Shown: positions 57,419-64,000 of the stretch, piece by piece
Numbering within the stretch: position 1 is the first letter of the stretch
Layout: each line of letters opens with the position of its first letter
Source: Yinghuangia aomiensis
GTDB lineage: Bacteria; Actinomycetota; Actinomycetes; Streptomycetales; Streptomycetaceae
Direction: 5' to 3'
Assembly (NCBI RefSeq): GCF_039542225.1
Contig: NZ_BAABHS010000022.1
Span: 87,108-151,107 of the forward strand
Length of the DNA stretch: 64,000 nt
Notes under the pieces: model-generated
Seen by the model: the letters and a program-made list of their open reading frames with translations, nothing else
What the model was told of the DNA's origin: nothing
Databases searched by the model: none
Made by a program: the position numbers and the translations under genes

Positions 57419-59035
57419 TCACCTCGGAGCGTACGAGCGCCCCGGACCGACGATCGTGATCGTCGCGCCACCCGGCGCCACCTGCACGGTCGCGGTCACC
57501 ACCGAGCCCGCGGGGGCCCGCGCCGGGTCCCACGTGACGGTGATCGACACGCTCGACCCGGCCTGCAGAGTCCCCGAGGTGCGCGAGAACGAAACCCACG
57601 GCACCTGCGACACGCCGAGCGACCACGTCACCGGAGTGTCGGCGGCCGAAAGGCGCAGCGTGCCCGCCGGTCGGGCGGCACTCAGCGTGAGCGTGGGAGT
57701 GAGGACCTGTAGGCCGTTCGCATCGCCCCGCCCGGGGGCGTCCCCCCGCGCCCCGGCCTGTCCCTTGGGGCCGTTGCCGTTCCCCATGCCGTAGCCGTTC
57801 CCGTTGCCCTTGCCCGGCTTGTCGGTCGGGGCCGGCGACGTGCGCGGCGCACTCGGCGCCGTGGTGGGCGCGGCGGTCGGCACCGGCGAGACCGGCTCCA
57901 GCACCGCGGCGCCCGGCCCGGCCGCACCGGCGAGGCCCGGCCCCGGGTCGGCGCCGGCGGGCGCCCCGGAAGGCGAGGTGAGCGCGACCGGCAGGTTCCC
58001 GGCCTGCGGCGCCGTGTCGTGGCCGCTCTGGGACGCGGCAAGCGTGAAGGTCAGCACGACCCCGGCGGCCGCGGCCGCCGCGGCGGTGGCCAACGGCGGG
58101 CGGAGCCGGCGGCGGGTGCGCGGGAAACCGTCGCGCCCGGCGCGCACCGCGCGTTCCACGATCAGGGTGTGCCCGTGCGCGCCCGGCGCGCCGGTGGTGA
58201 GCGACCGGAGCAGATCGGCGCGCACCGCGAGCGGCGCCGGACGGGCCGGGCCGGTCGCCAGCAGCGCGTCCACCAAGCCCCCCGGCCGCACCGCCGCGTC
58301 CGGGTCGCCGGTCAGCCCGCTCGGCCGGAACGGCCCGCACAACGGGCAGGAGTCCACATGCAGCCGGGCCGGCACCCGCAGCCCGGACTCGATCGGCGCG
58401 GGCAGCGCGGCGCCGGAGACCACGCCGTCCGGCAGCAGCACCGCGAGTTCGGCGCACTCCTGGTCGGCGTGCACGCAAACCGCGTGCACCGTCAGGCAGT
58501 CCGCGAACTGCGCCCGTCCGCGCGCCGCGACCCGCGCGGCCTGCCGCTCGGGCAGGTCCAGGACGCGGCCCAGCCGGGCGTCGTCCAGACCGTGCCGGAC
58601 GGCCAGTTCGAGTGCTTCGCGCTCCGCCGCGTCGACGCCCGCGAGCGCCACCGCGAGCAGCGGCAGCAGCCGGATGCGGTCGCGCACCGCGACCGCCGGC
58701 ACGACGCCGGGCCGCCACACGTCCGCGGCGTCCGCCCCTGCGCCCCGGGCCGCCACGCCGTGCCGCAGGCATTCGCTGCGGGCCACCGCGTACAGCAGTG
58801 CGCGCAGCGACGCGTCGTCGAGCCCGCGGGCCCGGGAGCGCGCCACGAGCACGGTGTCGTGCAGCGCTTCCGCGGCTATCCGCTCGTCCCCCACGAGCGT
58901 GCGGCAGTACGCGAACAGCGCGTCCGCGTACGTGTCGTACGTCTCCGCGACGCCTTCCGGCGTCCCCGCCTCGCAGCCGCGCGCAAGTGCCGCGGCGAGT
59001 CCGGACCCCACGACCGGACCACCCCCACCATGCAT
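57419..59035 (-). CDS. Sigma-like/zinc anti-sigma/BACON membrane fusion protein, second copy
   Basis: A 538-residue paralogue of the downstream gene, same order of parts. Sigma-2-like region: YDTYADALFAYCRTLVGDERIAAEALHDTVLVA. Sigma-4-like: VDAAEREALELAVRHGLDDARLGRVL. Zinc motif: H226-x3-C230-x2-C233. One membrane helix (about 314-335), a Pro/Thr-rich spacer, and a beta-rich C-terminus (TPTLTLSAARPAGTLRL ... GVSQVPWVSFSRTSGTLQAG). Overall identity between the two looks moderate, so the duplication is old. ATG 59035 has GAGG close upstream. Divergent from radA. Confidence 0.72.
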   Translation of the reverse strand: MHGGGGPVVGSGLAAALARGCEAGTPEGVAETYDTYADALFAYCRTLVGDERIAAEALHDTVLVARSRARGLDDASLRALLYAVARSECLRHGVAARGAGADAADVWRPGVVPAVAVRDRIRLLPLLAVALAGVDAAEREALELAVRHGLDDARLGRVLDLPERQAARVAARGRAQFADCLTVHAVCVHADQECAELAVLLPDGVVSGAALPAPIESGLRVPARLHVDSCPLCGPFRPSGLTGDPDAAVRPGGLVDALLATGPARPAPLAVRADLLRSLTTGAPGAHGHTLIVERAVRAGRDGFPRTRRRLRPPLATAAAAAAAGVVLTFTLAASQSGHDTAPQAGNLPVALTSPSGAPAGADPGPGLAGAAGPGAAVLEPVSPVPTAAPTTAPSAPRTSPAPTDKPGKGNGNGYGMGNGNGPKGQAGARGDAPGRGDANGLQVLTPTLTLSAARPAGTLRLSAADTPVTWSLGVSQVPWVSFSRTSGTLQAGSSVSITVTWDPARAPAGSVVTATVQVAPGGATITIVGPGRSYAPR

Positions 59036-59198
59036 GAGGCCTCACCGTACGCACGGCACGCCGGGCCCACCATGGTTTTGCTCGAGGACCACCCGATTCC
59101 GGTCGCGCTGTCACGGTCCCGTGACCATCCCGATGTCCGCGCTTCACCCTCGGCCGCGCACCGGGCGGGTCGCGGCGCGCGGTGTCGGTGCGGGCGGC

Positions 59199-59204
59199 TA
59201 CCGT
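59199..59204 (+). promoter_or_regulatory. Putative -10 hexamer, leaderless radA
   Basis: TACCGT ends seven bases before ATG 59212; no ribosome site is seen. Confidence 0.45.
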
Positions 59205-59211
59205 GCCGCAC

Positions 59212-60597
59212 ATGGCCAAATCCGCCGGGACGACCGGTAAGTCAGCACGTCCGTCGTACCGGTGCGGCGAGTGCGGATGGACCACGCCCAAGTGGCTCGG
59301 CCGCTGCCCGGAGTGCCAGGCCTGGGGCACCGTCGAGGAGTACGGCGCGGGCGCGAAGGCCCGCGTGGTCGCGGCCGGCCCGGTCACCGCGCCGGCCCTG
59401 CCGATCGCGCGCATCAACGTCGAGGCCGCGCGCTTCCACACCACCGGCGTCGACGAACTCGACCGGGTCCTCGGCGGCGGCGTGGTGCCCGGCGCGGTGA
59501 TTCTGCTGGCCGGCGAGCCGGGCGTCGGCAAGTCGACGCTGCTGCTCGAGGTCGCCAGCGCGTTCGCCACCCCGCAGGCGCCGACGCTGTACGTGACGGG
59601 CGAGGAGTCCGCTTCGCAGGTGCGGCTCCGGGCCGGCCGGATCGGCGCGCTCAACGACCACCTGTACCTGGCCGCCGAGACCGACCTGTCGGCGCTGCTG
59701 GGCCACGTCGACGCGGTCAAGCCCGCGCTGCTCGTGGTCGACTCGGTGCAGACCATCGCGTCGCCCGAGCTGGAAGGCGCACCGGGCGGGGTGGCCCAGG
59801 TCCGCGAGGTCGCGGGCGGGCTGATCCGGATCGCGAAGGAACGCGGCATCGCGACGATCATCGTCGGCCACGTCACCAAGGACGGCTCGATCGCCGGGCC
59901 TCGCCTGCTCGAACACCTCGTCGACGTCGTCCTGCACTTCGAAGGCGACCGGCACGCCCGGCTGCGCCTGGTGCGCGCGGTCAAGAACCGCTACGGCACG
60001 GCCGACGAGGTCGGCTGCTTCGAACTCCGCGACGAAGGCATCAAGGGCCTGCCCGACCCGAGTGGCCTGTTCCTCACGCAGCGTCAGGAACCGGTCGCGG
60101 GAACCTGCGTGACGGTGACGCTGGAAGGCAAGCGTCCGCTGGTCGCCGAAGTGCAGGCGCTGGTCGCGCCGTCGCAGATCCCGACGCCGCGCCGTGCCAC
60201 CTCGGGCCTGGACTCGGCGCGCATGTCGATGGTCCTGGCCGTGCTGGAACGCCGCGGCGGCGTGCGGCTGGAGAAGACCGAGATCTACACCGCGACGGTC
60301 GGCGGGGTGCGGCTGACCGAACCGGCCGCCGACCTGGCCGCCGCGCTCGCCCTGGCGGGGGCCGCCGCCGACCATCCGCTGCCCGCCAAACTCGTCGCGA
60401 TCGGCGAGGTCGGCCTGGCCGGCGAGGTGCGCCGGGTCACCGGTGTGCAGCGCCGCCTGGCGGAGGCGCACCGGCTCGGATTCACGCACGCGCTGGTCCC
60501 GCCGGACCCCGGCAAGGTGCCCGCGGGCATGCGCGTCACGGAAGTGGCGGACATCTCCGAGGCGCTGCGCGCATTCTCCCTTGTGTCGCGCAGGTAG
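59212..60597 (+). CDS. radA: DNA repair protein RadA
   Basis: A 461-residue ATPase that promotes branch migration in recombination. N-terminal zinc finger C18, C21, C32, C35; Walker A GEPGVGKST (101-109); the RadA-specific KNRYG near 265; and a C-terminal Lon-protease-like domain (KTEIYTATVGGVRLTEPAADLA to LVAIGEVGLAGEVRRV). ATG 59212 starts AKSAGTTGK; an upstream GTG/ATG at 59182 is disfavoured by the promoter spacing. disA follows 86 bases later, as in many actinobacteria and Firmicutes. Confidence 0.95.
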   Translation: MAKSAGTTGKSARPSYRCGECGWTTPKWLGRCPECQAWGTVEEYGAGAKARVVAAGPVTAPALPIARINVEAARFHTTGVDELDRVLGGGVVPGAVILLAGEPGVGKSTLLLEVASAFATPQAPTLYVTGEESASQVRLRAGRIGALNDHLYLAAETDLSALLGHVDAVKPALLVVDSVQTIASPELEGAPGGVAQVREVAGGLIRIAKERGIATIIVGHVTKDGSIAGPRLLEHLVDVVLHFEGDRHARLRLVRAVKNRYGTADEVGCFELRDEGIKGLPDPSGLFLTQRQEPVAGTCVTVTLEGKRPLVAEVQALVAPSQIPTPRRATSGLDSARMSMVLAVLERRGGVRLEKTEIYTATVGGVRLTEPAADLAAALALAGAAADHPLPAKLVAIGEVGLAGEVRRVTGVQRRLAEAHRLGFTHALVPPDPGKVPAGMRVTEVADISEALRAFSLVSRR

Positions 60598-60683
60598 ACT
60601 TTTCCACCGATCTTTCTCAGCGGTAGCGGGGCCGGGCAGCATCGCCGCCGCAGCCGGGGACGGCGACGACCACGGGGAGTTCT

Positions 60684-61790
60684 GTGGCAACGAATGACCG
60701 GACCGACAAGGGCGCGGCCGAGCAGGCCCTGGTACGGGCATCGATGATGGCCGTCGCGCCGGGCACGGCCCTGCGCGACGGGCTGGAGCGCATCCTGCGC
60801 GGGAACACCGGCGGCCTCATCGTCCTCGGGTTCGACAAGACCGTCGAGTCGCTGAGCACCGGCGGTTTCGTGCTCGACGTCGAGTTCTCCGCGACCCGGC
60901 TGCGCGAGCTGTGCAAGCTCGACGGCGGCCTGGTCGTCGACAAGGACTGCACCAAGATCGTGCGGGCGGGCGTGCAGTTCGTGCCCGACCCGTCGATCCC
61001 GACCGAGGAGACCGGCACCCGGCACCGCACCGCCGAGCGCGTCAACAAGCAGACCGGCTACCCGGTGGTCTCGGTGAGCCAGTCGATGCGGCTGATCGCG
61101 CTGTACGTGAACGGCCGCCGCTACGTGCTGGAGGACTCCGCCGCCATCCTCTCCCGCGCCAACCAGGCGTTGGCCACGCTGGAGCGGTACAAGTTGCGCC
61201 TCGACGAGGTCGCGGGCACGCTGTCCGCGCTGGAGATCGAGGACCTGGTGACGGTCCGCGACGTGTGCGCGGTGTCGCAGCGCTTGGAGATGGTGCGGCT
61301 GATCGCCCGTGAGATCGACGGGTACGTCACCGAGTTGGGCACCGACGGCCGTCTTCTGGCGCTCCAGCTCGAAGAGTTGATCGCCGGTGTCGAGCCGGAC
61401 CGGTCGCTGGTGGCCCGCGACTACATCCCGGAGCGCGCGCTCAAGCGCGGGCGCACCGAGGCGGACGTGCTGGCCGAGCTGGACGGCCTGACCCACACCG
61501 ACCTGCTGGACCTCCCGACGGTCGCCCGGGCGCTGGGCTTCACGGCCGGCGCCGAGGTGCTGGACTCCGCGGTCAGCCCGCGCGGCTACCGGCTGCTCGC
61601 CAAGGTGCCGCGGCTGCCACCGGTGGTCATCGAGCGGCTCGTGGAGCACTTCGGCGGCCTGCAGAAGCTGCTCGCGGCGAGCGTCGACGACCTCCAGGCG
61701 GTCGACGGTGTCGGCGAGGCGCGCGCCCGCAGCGTCCGCGAGGGCCTGTCGCGGCTGGCGGAGTCGTCGATCCTGGAACGCTACGTCTGA
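60684..61790 (+). CDS. disA: DNA integrity scanning diadenylate cyclase DisA
   Basis: Makes cyclic di-AMP from two ATP. 368 residues: the DAC domain has LDGGLVVDKD (DGG at 80-82, where DGA is usual) and GTRHRTAERV (RHR 113-115). A helical linker follows, and the C-terminal helix-hairpin-helix DNA-binding part has VDDLQAVDGVGEARARSVREGL. GTG 60684 with GGGGAG upstream. Part of the radA-disA pair; a strong hairpin follows. In streptomycetes c-di-AMP affects ion balance and development. Confidence 0.95.
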   Translation: MATNDRTDKGAAEQALVRASMMAVAPGTALRDGLERILRGNTGGLIVLGFDKTVESLSTGGFVLDVEFSATRLRELCKLDGGLVVDKDCTKIVRAGVQFVPDPSIPTEETGTRHRTAERVNKQTGYPVVSVSQSMRLIALYVNGRRYVLEDSAAILSRANQALATLERYKLRLDEVAGTLSALEIEDLVTVRDVCAVSQRLEMVRLIAREIDGYVTELGTDGRLLALQLEELIAGVEPDRSLVARDYIPERALKRGRTEADVLAELDGLTHTDLLDLPTVARALGFTAGAEVLDSAVSPRGYRLLAKVPRLPPVVIERLVEHFGGLQKLLAASVDDLQAVDGVGEARARSVREGLSRLAESSILERYV

Positions 61791-61803
61791 CCCGGACGCT
61801 CAC

Positions 61804-61848
61804 CCACGCGAAAGGCCCTGCCGGAATCCGGCAGGGCCTTTCGCGTGG
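61804..61848. terminator. Strong bidirectional terminator after disA
   Basis: A 45-base inverted repeat with 22-bp arms (61804-61825 and 61827-61848) around one base, between convergent disA and the anchored-protein gene. Confidence 0.82.
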
Positions 61849-61873
61849 TCGGGGGGTGCGGGGGTCGGGCCGC

Positions 61874-62746
61874 CTACCCGGCGACCGTCCACACGTACGC
61901 CTTGCTCGCCCACCGCATCGTCGACACCGTGGCCGTGGCCTGGAACGACGACCCGGCCTGCGGGGTGTTCAGCGCCGGCGCCTGCCCGGTGCACTGGTTC
62001 GGGTTGCTGCGCGTCCAGGTGAAGGTGAAGCGGCGCTCGGCGCTCTTGCCGGGCTGGAGCTGGACGACCTCGGCCGCGGGCGTCCCGGCGCAGTCGGCGG
62101 GCGACCAGATGTGGTCGGCCCCGGACTTCACCTCGACGGTGGCGGCCTTCGGCGACAGGTTCACCGCGCAGGTCTCGCCGCTGACGTTGGTGACCACGAG
62201 CGTGAGCGCGACCTGCTCGCCCACCCGGTACTTCGCATCCGCCGGACGGTCGCCGCGCAGCGTCAGCGTCGCGTTGCCGCCCTCTTGGTACAGGCACGGC
62301 TTGGCGCCGCCCAGCGCCGGGTCCTGCGGCGCGTTGCCGGCGCCCGCGGGGGCGCCCGGCGCACCCTGCTGACCACCGGCACCCGCGGAGTTGCCCGCCG
62401 TGGCACCCGGTGCGGCACCCGTCGCGCCGGGGTTGCCCGGACCGGTGCCGGTGCCGGGCGCGCCCGGACCGCCGGACGGCTGACCGGACTTGCCGGGATC
62501 AGCGGGGTTGCCCGGGCCGATGGGCGCGGGCGAGCCGATGGGCGCGGGCGAGCCGTTCGGCGCGGCGGGCGCGCTCGGAGTGGAACTCTCCGACGCGGCC
62601 TTGGCTTTGTCGTCGCCGCCACCGCCGGCGGTGCAGGCCCACGCGACAAGAGCGATCAGGACGGCGAGTCCGACCAGCACAATGGCCCGTCGACGCCAAT
62701 ACACGGACGGGGGAAGGTGGCCGACAGGGCGGGTCACAGAGTCCAC
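61874..62746 (-). CDS. Membrane-anchored protein with low-complexity stalk
   Basis: A 290-residue protein. One N-terminal membrane helix (about 20-38, after WRRR) is followed by a Pro/Gly/Ala stalk (about 50-140) and a beta-rich outer domain of about 140 residues with four Cys: PCLYQEGG, ETCAVN, ADCAGTP and NQCTGQAP. Those could form two disulfides. The domain resembles the DUF4232-like or intracellular-proteinase-inhibitor-like outer domains of streptomycetes. GTG 62746 or GTG 62737 starts. Function unknown. Confidence 0.72.
   Translation of the reverse strand: MDSVTRPVGHLPPSVYWRRRAIVLVGLAVLIALVAWACTAGGGGDDKAKAASESSTPSAPAAPNGSPAPIGSPAPIGPGNPADPGKSGQPSGGPGAPGTGTGPGNPGATGAAPGATAGNSAGAGGQQGAPGAPAGAGNAPQDPALGGAKPCLYQEGGNATLTLRGDRPADAKYRVGEQVALTLVVTNVSGETCAVNLSPKAATVEVKSGADHIWSPADCAGTPAAEVVQLQPGKSAERRFTFTWTRSNPNQCTGQAPALNTPQAGSSFQATATVSTMRWASKAYVWTVAG
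62517..62552. repeat. Two 18-base direct repeats in stalk region
   Basis: CCGATGGGCGCGGGCGAG occurs at 62517-62534 and 62535-62552 and encodes the duplicated SPAPIG unit of the stalk. Confidence 0.75.
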
Positions 62747-62973
62747 CGGGCAACTCTAGGGCGTCCGTTAGCCCGTCCGGCGCAAGCCGCGCCGCATCCG
62801 ACGTGCAGTTTCCCGTGGTGAGACGACCTTCACAGGGCGCTTTCCGGCAAACCCGCGCAAGATGATCAACCGCCGGGCGCATCACTCGAACCGGTGACGG
62901 ATCGTGCCGGCGGGACGCGTACGCGGCGGGCGCCGTTCCGGGCCGGGAACACACATGGCAGGATCGAAGGGTC

Positions 62974-63864
62974 ATGCCGCACGCACTCAACGAACCGATC
63001 CTCGACTGGTACGCGGACAACGCCCGCGACCTGCCGTGGCGCCGCCCCGACGCCTCCGCGTGGGCGGTCATGGTCAGCGAATTCATGCTCCAGCAGACGC
63101 CGGTGACCCGGGTGCTGCCGATGTACGAGGCGTGGCTTGCACGTTGGCCCACGCCCACGGACCTCGCGGACGCCGAGCCGGGCGACGCGGTCCGCGCGTG
63201 GGGCCGGCTCGGTTACCCGCGCCGTGCGCTGCGCCTGCACGGCGCGGCGACCGCGATCCGCGACCAGCACAACGGCGAAGTTCCGGACGACCACGACAAG
63301 TTGCTCGCGCTCCCCGGGGTCGGCGAGTACACCGCGGCGGCCGTCGCGTCGTTCGCGTTCCGGCAGCGGCACGCGGTGCTCGACACGAACGTGCGCCGGG
63401 TACTCGCGCGCACGGTCGACGGCACCGAGTACCCGCCGCAGGCCACCACCGCCGCGGAACGCCGCACGGCCGGCGACGCCATGCCGCTCGACGACGAGAC
63501 CGCGGCGACGTGGGCGGTCGCGATCATGGAGCTGGGCGCGCTGGTGTGCACGGCGCGCACGCCCCGGTGCGCGGACTGCCCGGTCGCGGCGCTGTGCGCC
63601 TGGCGGCTCGCCGGGAAGCCGCCCTACGAAGGCCCGCCGCGGCGCGGCCAGACCTACGCGGGCACCGACCGCCAGTGCCGCGGCAAGCTCCTCGCGGTGC
63701 TGCGCGACGCCGCGGGCCCGGTACCGAAGACCGCGCTCGACGCGGTGTGGGAGGACGCCCTGCAGCGCGCCCGCGCACTCGACGGCCTGGTCGCCGACGG
63801 CCTCGTCGAACCGGTCGCGGACGGCGTCTACCGGCTGCCCACCGGCGCCCCAGTGAACGCCTGA
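62974..63864 (+). CDS. mutY: A/G-specific adenine glycosylase MutY, short form
   Basis: Removes adenine mispaired with 8-oxoguanine. 296 residues, against about 350 in E. coli. Catalytic E36 in SEFMLQQTPV and D137 in VLDTNVRR; the helix-hairpin-helix LPGVGEYTAAA; and the [4Fe-4S] ligands C192-x6-C199-x2-C202-x5-C208. The C-terminal NUDT-like 8-oxoG recognition domain is reduced to about 80 residues. This short form is common in actinobacteria. ATG 62974 has GAAGGG three bases before; no other start is likely. Confidence 0.92.
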   Translation: MPHALNEPILDWYADNARDLPWRRPDASAWAVMVSEFMLQQTPVTRVLPMYEAWLARWPTPTDLADAEPGDAVRAWGRLGYPRRALRLHGAATAIRDQHNGEVPDDHDKLLALPGVGEYTAAAVASFAFRQRHAVLDTNVRRVLARTVDGTEYPPQATTAAERRTAGDAMPLDDETAATWAVAIMELGALVCTARTPRCADCPVAALCAWRLAGKPPYEGPPRRGQTYAGTDRQCRGKLLAVLRDAAGPVPKTALDAVWEDALQRARALDGLVADGLVEPVADGVYRLPTGAPVNA

Positions 63865-63907
63865 CCTGCCCTTCCGCGGGCTCTTCCGCTTCTTGGCTAC
63901 CGGCGAG

Positions 63908-63913
63908 TAATCT
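63908..63913 (+). promoter_or_regulatory. Putative -10 hexamer, leaderless edge gene
   Basis: TAATCT ends seven bases before ATG 63921. Confidence 0.4.
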
Positions 63914-63920
63914 CCGCGTC

Positions 63921-64000
63921 ATGGACCTCACGACGTATGCGATCCCGGCCTTCGTGCTGCTGCTCGCCGTCGAGATCCTCGCGTACCGGTTCGCCCCGGA
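63921..64000 (+). CDS. N-terminus of sterol desaturase-family protein (cut by window edge)
   Basis: Only 26 codons are visible: DLTTYAIPAFVLLLAVEILAYRF. This hydrophobic N-terminus resembles that of actinobacterial sterol desaturase/fatty acid hydroxylase proteins, di-iron membrane oxygenases. The His motifs lie outside the window, so the call rests on the N-terminus alone. Appears leaderless, with TAATCT seven bases upstream. Confidence 0.5.
   Translation, partial: MDLTTYAIPAFVLLLAVEILAYRFAP

Overview
The window is very GC-rich and gene-dense and comes from a filamentous actinomycete. The order rex-hemA-hemC-hemD-hemB, glutaredoxin, HAD phosphatase, bldN, its probable anti-sigma factor, acyltransferase, epimerase, bS22, BdtA-like regulator, acuC, proC, ilvD, ppx, radA, disA, mutY is the core layout I know from Streptomyces and relatives. 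The sporulation sigma factor BldN, TTA (bldA-type) codons in regulators and DUF397 genes agree with this. I saw no rRNA, tRNA, CRISPR array, insertion sequence or prophage.

Positions 1-25,000 are an accessory catabolic island. It holds a zinc alcohol dehydrogenase (cut by the left edge), three SDR dehydrogenases, five acyl-CoA dehydrogenases (including two catalytic/partner pairs), an alpha-methylacyl-CoA racemase, a split MaoC-type hydratase, a PF04199 cyclase, an amidohydrolase, an isochorismatase-fold protein, an acyl-CoA ligase and a Rieske protein. Together they could activate and beta-oxidise a branched or cyclic acid of the steroid or terpenoid kind; the substrate cannot be read from the sequence. 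Almost every promoter region of these transcription units carries the same dyad, CTGAC-N5-GTCAG, so they look like one regulon of a TetR-type repressor. Embedded in the island are a regulator trio (ATP-binding protein, HTH protein, DUF397; 1373-3018) and a block with a Ser/Thr kinase carrying PQQ-like repeats, a LysE exporter and small unknown proteins (12506-17103).

Positions 25,000-28,500 hold a Uma2 nuclease-fold protein, a Phd/RelE toxin-antitoxin pair, a DUF2786 protein and a DUF1772 membrane protein. Positions 28,498-34,261 are the haem operon under Rex, with a good Rex operator upstream. Positions 34,422-41,456 are the developmental neighbourhood: bldN with a candidate BldD box, an RsbN-like membrane anti-sigma factor, lipid-related genes, bS22 and a BdtA-like regulator.

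Positions 41,605-55,475 carry housekeeping metabolism: phosphatase-like protein, AcuC, MFS carrier, HAD phosphatase, ProC, proline dehydrogenase, a Tat-exported phosphoesterase, IlvD, TetR, sugar-phosphate isomerase, Ppx and a cysteine-rich protein. Positions 55,530-59,035 encode two paralogous membrane proteins that combine a sigma-like N-terminus, a zinc anti-sigma motif, one membrane helix and an outer BACON-like domain. The right end has RadA, DisA, an anchored secreted-type protein, MutY and the start of a sterol-desaturase-like gene. Several genes look leaderless, with a TAnnnT hexamer 6-8 bases before the start codon.
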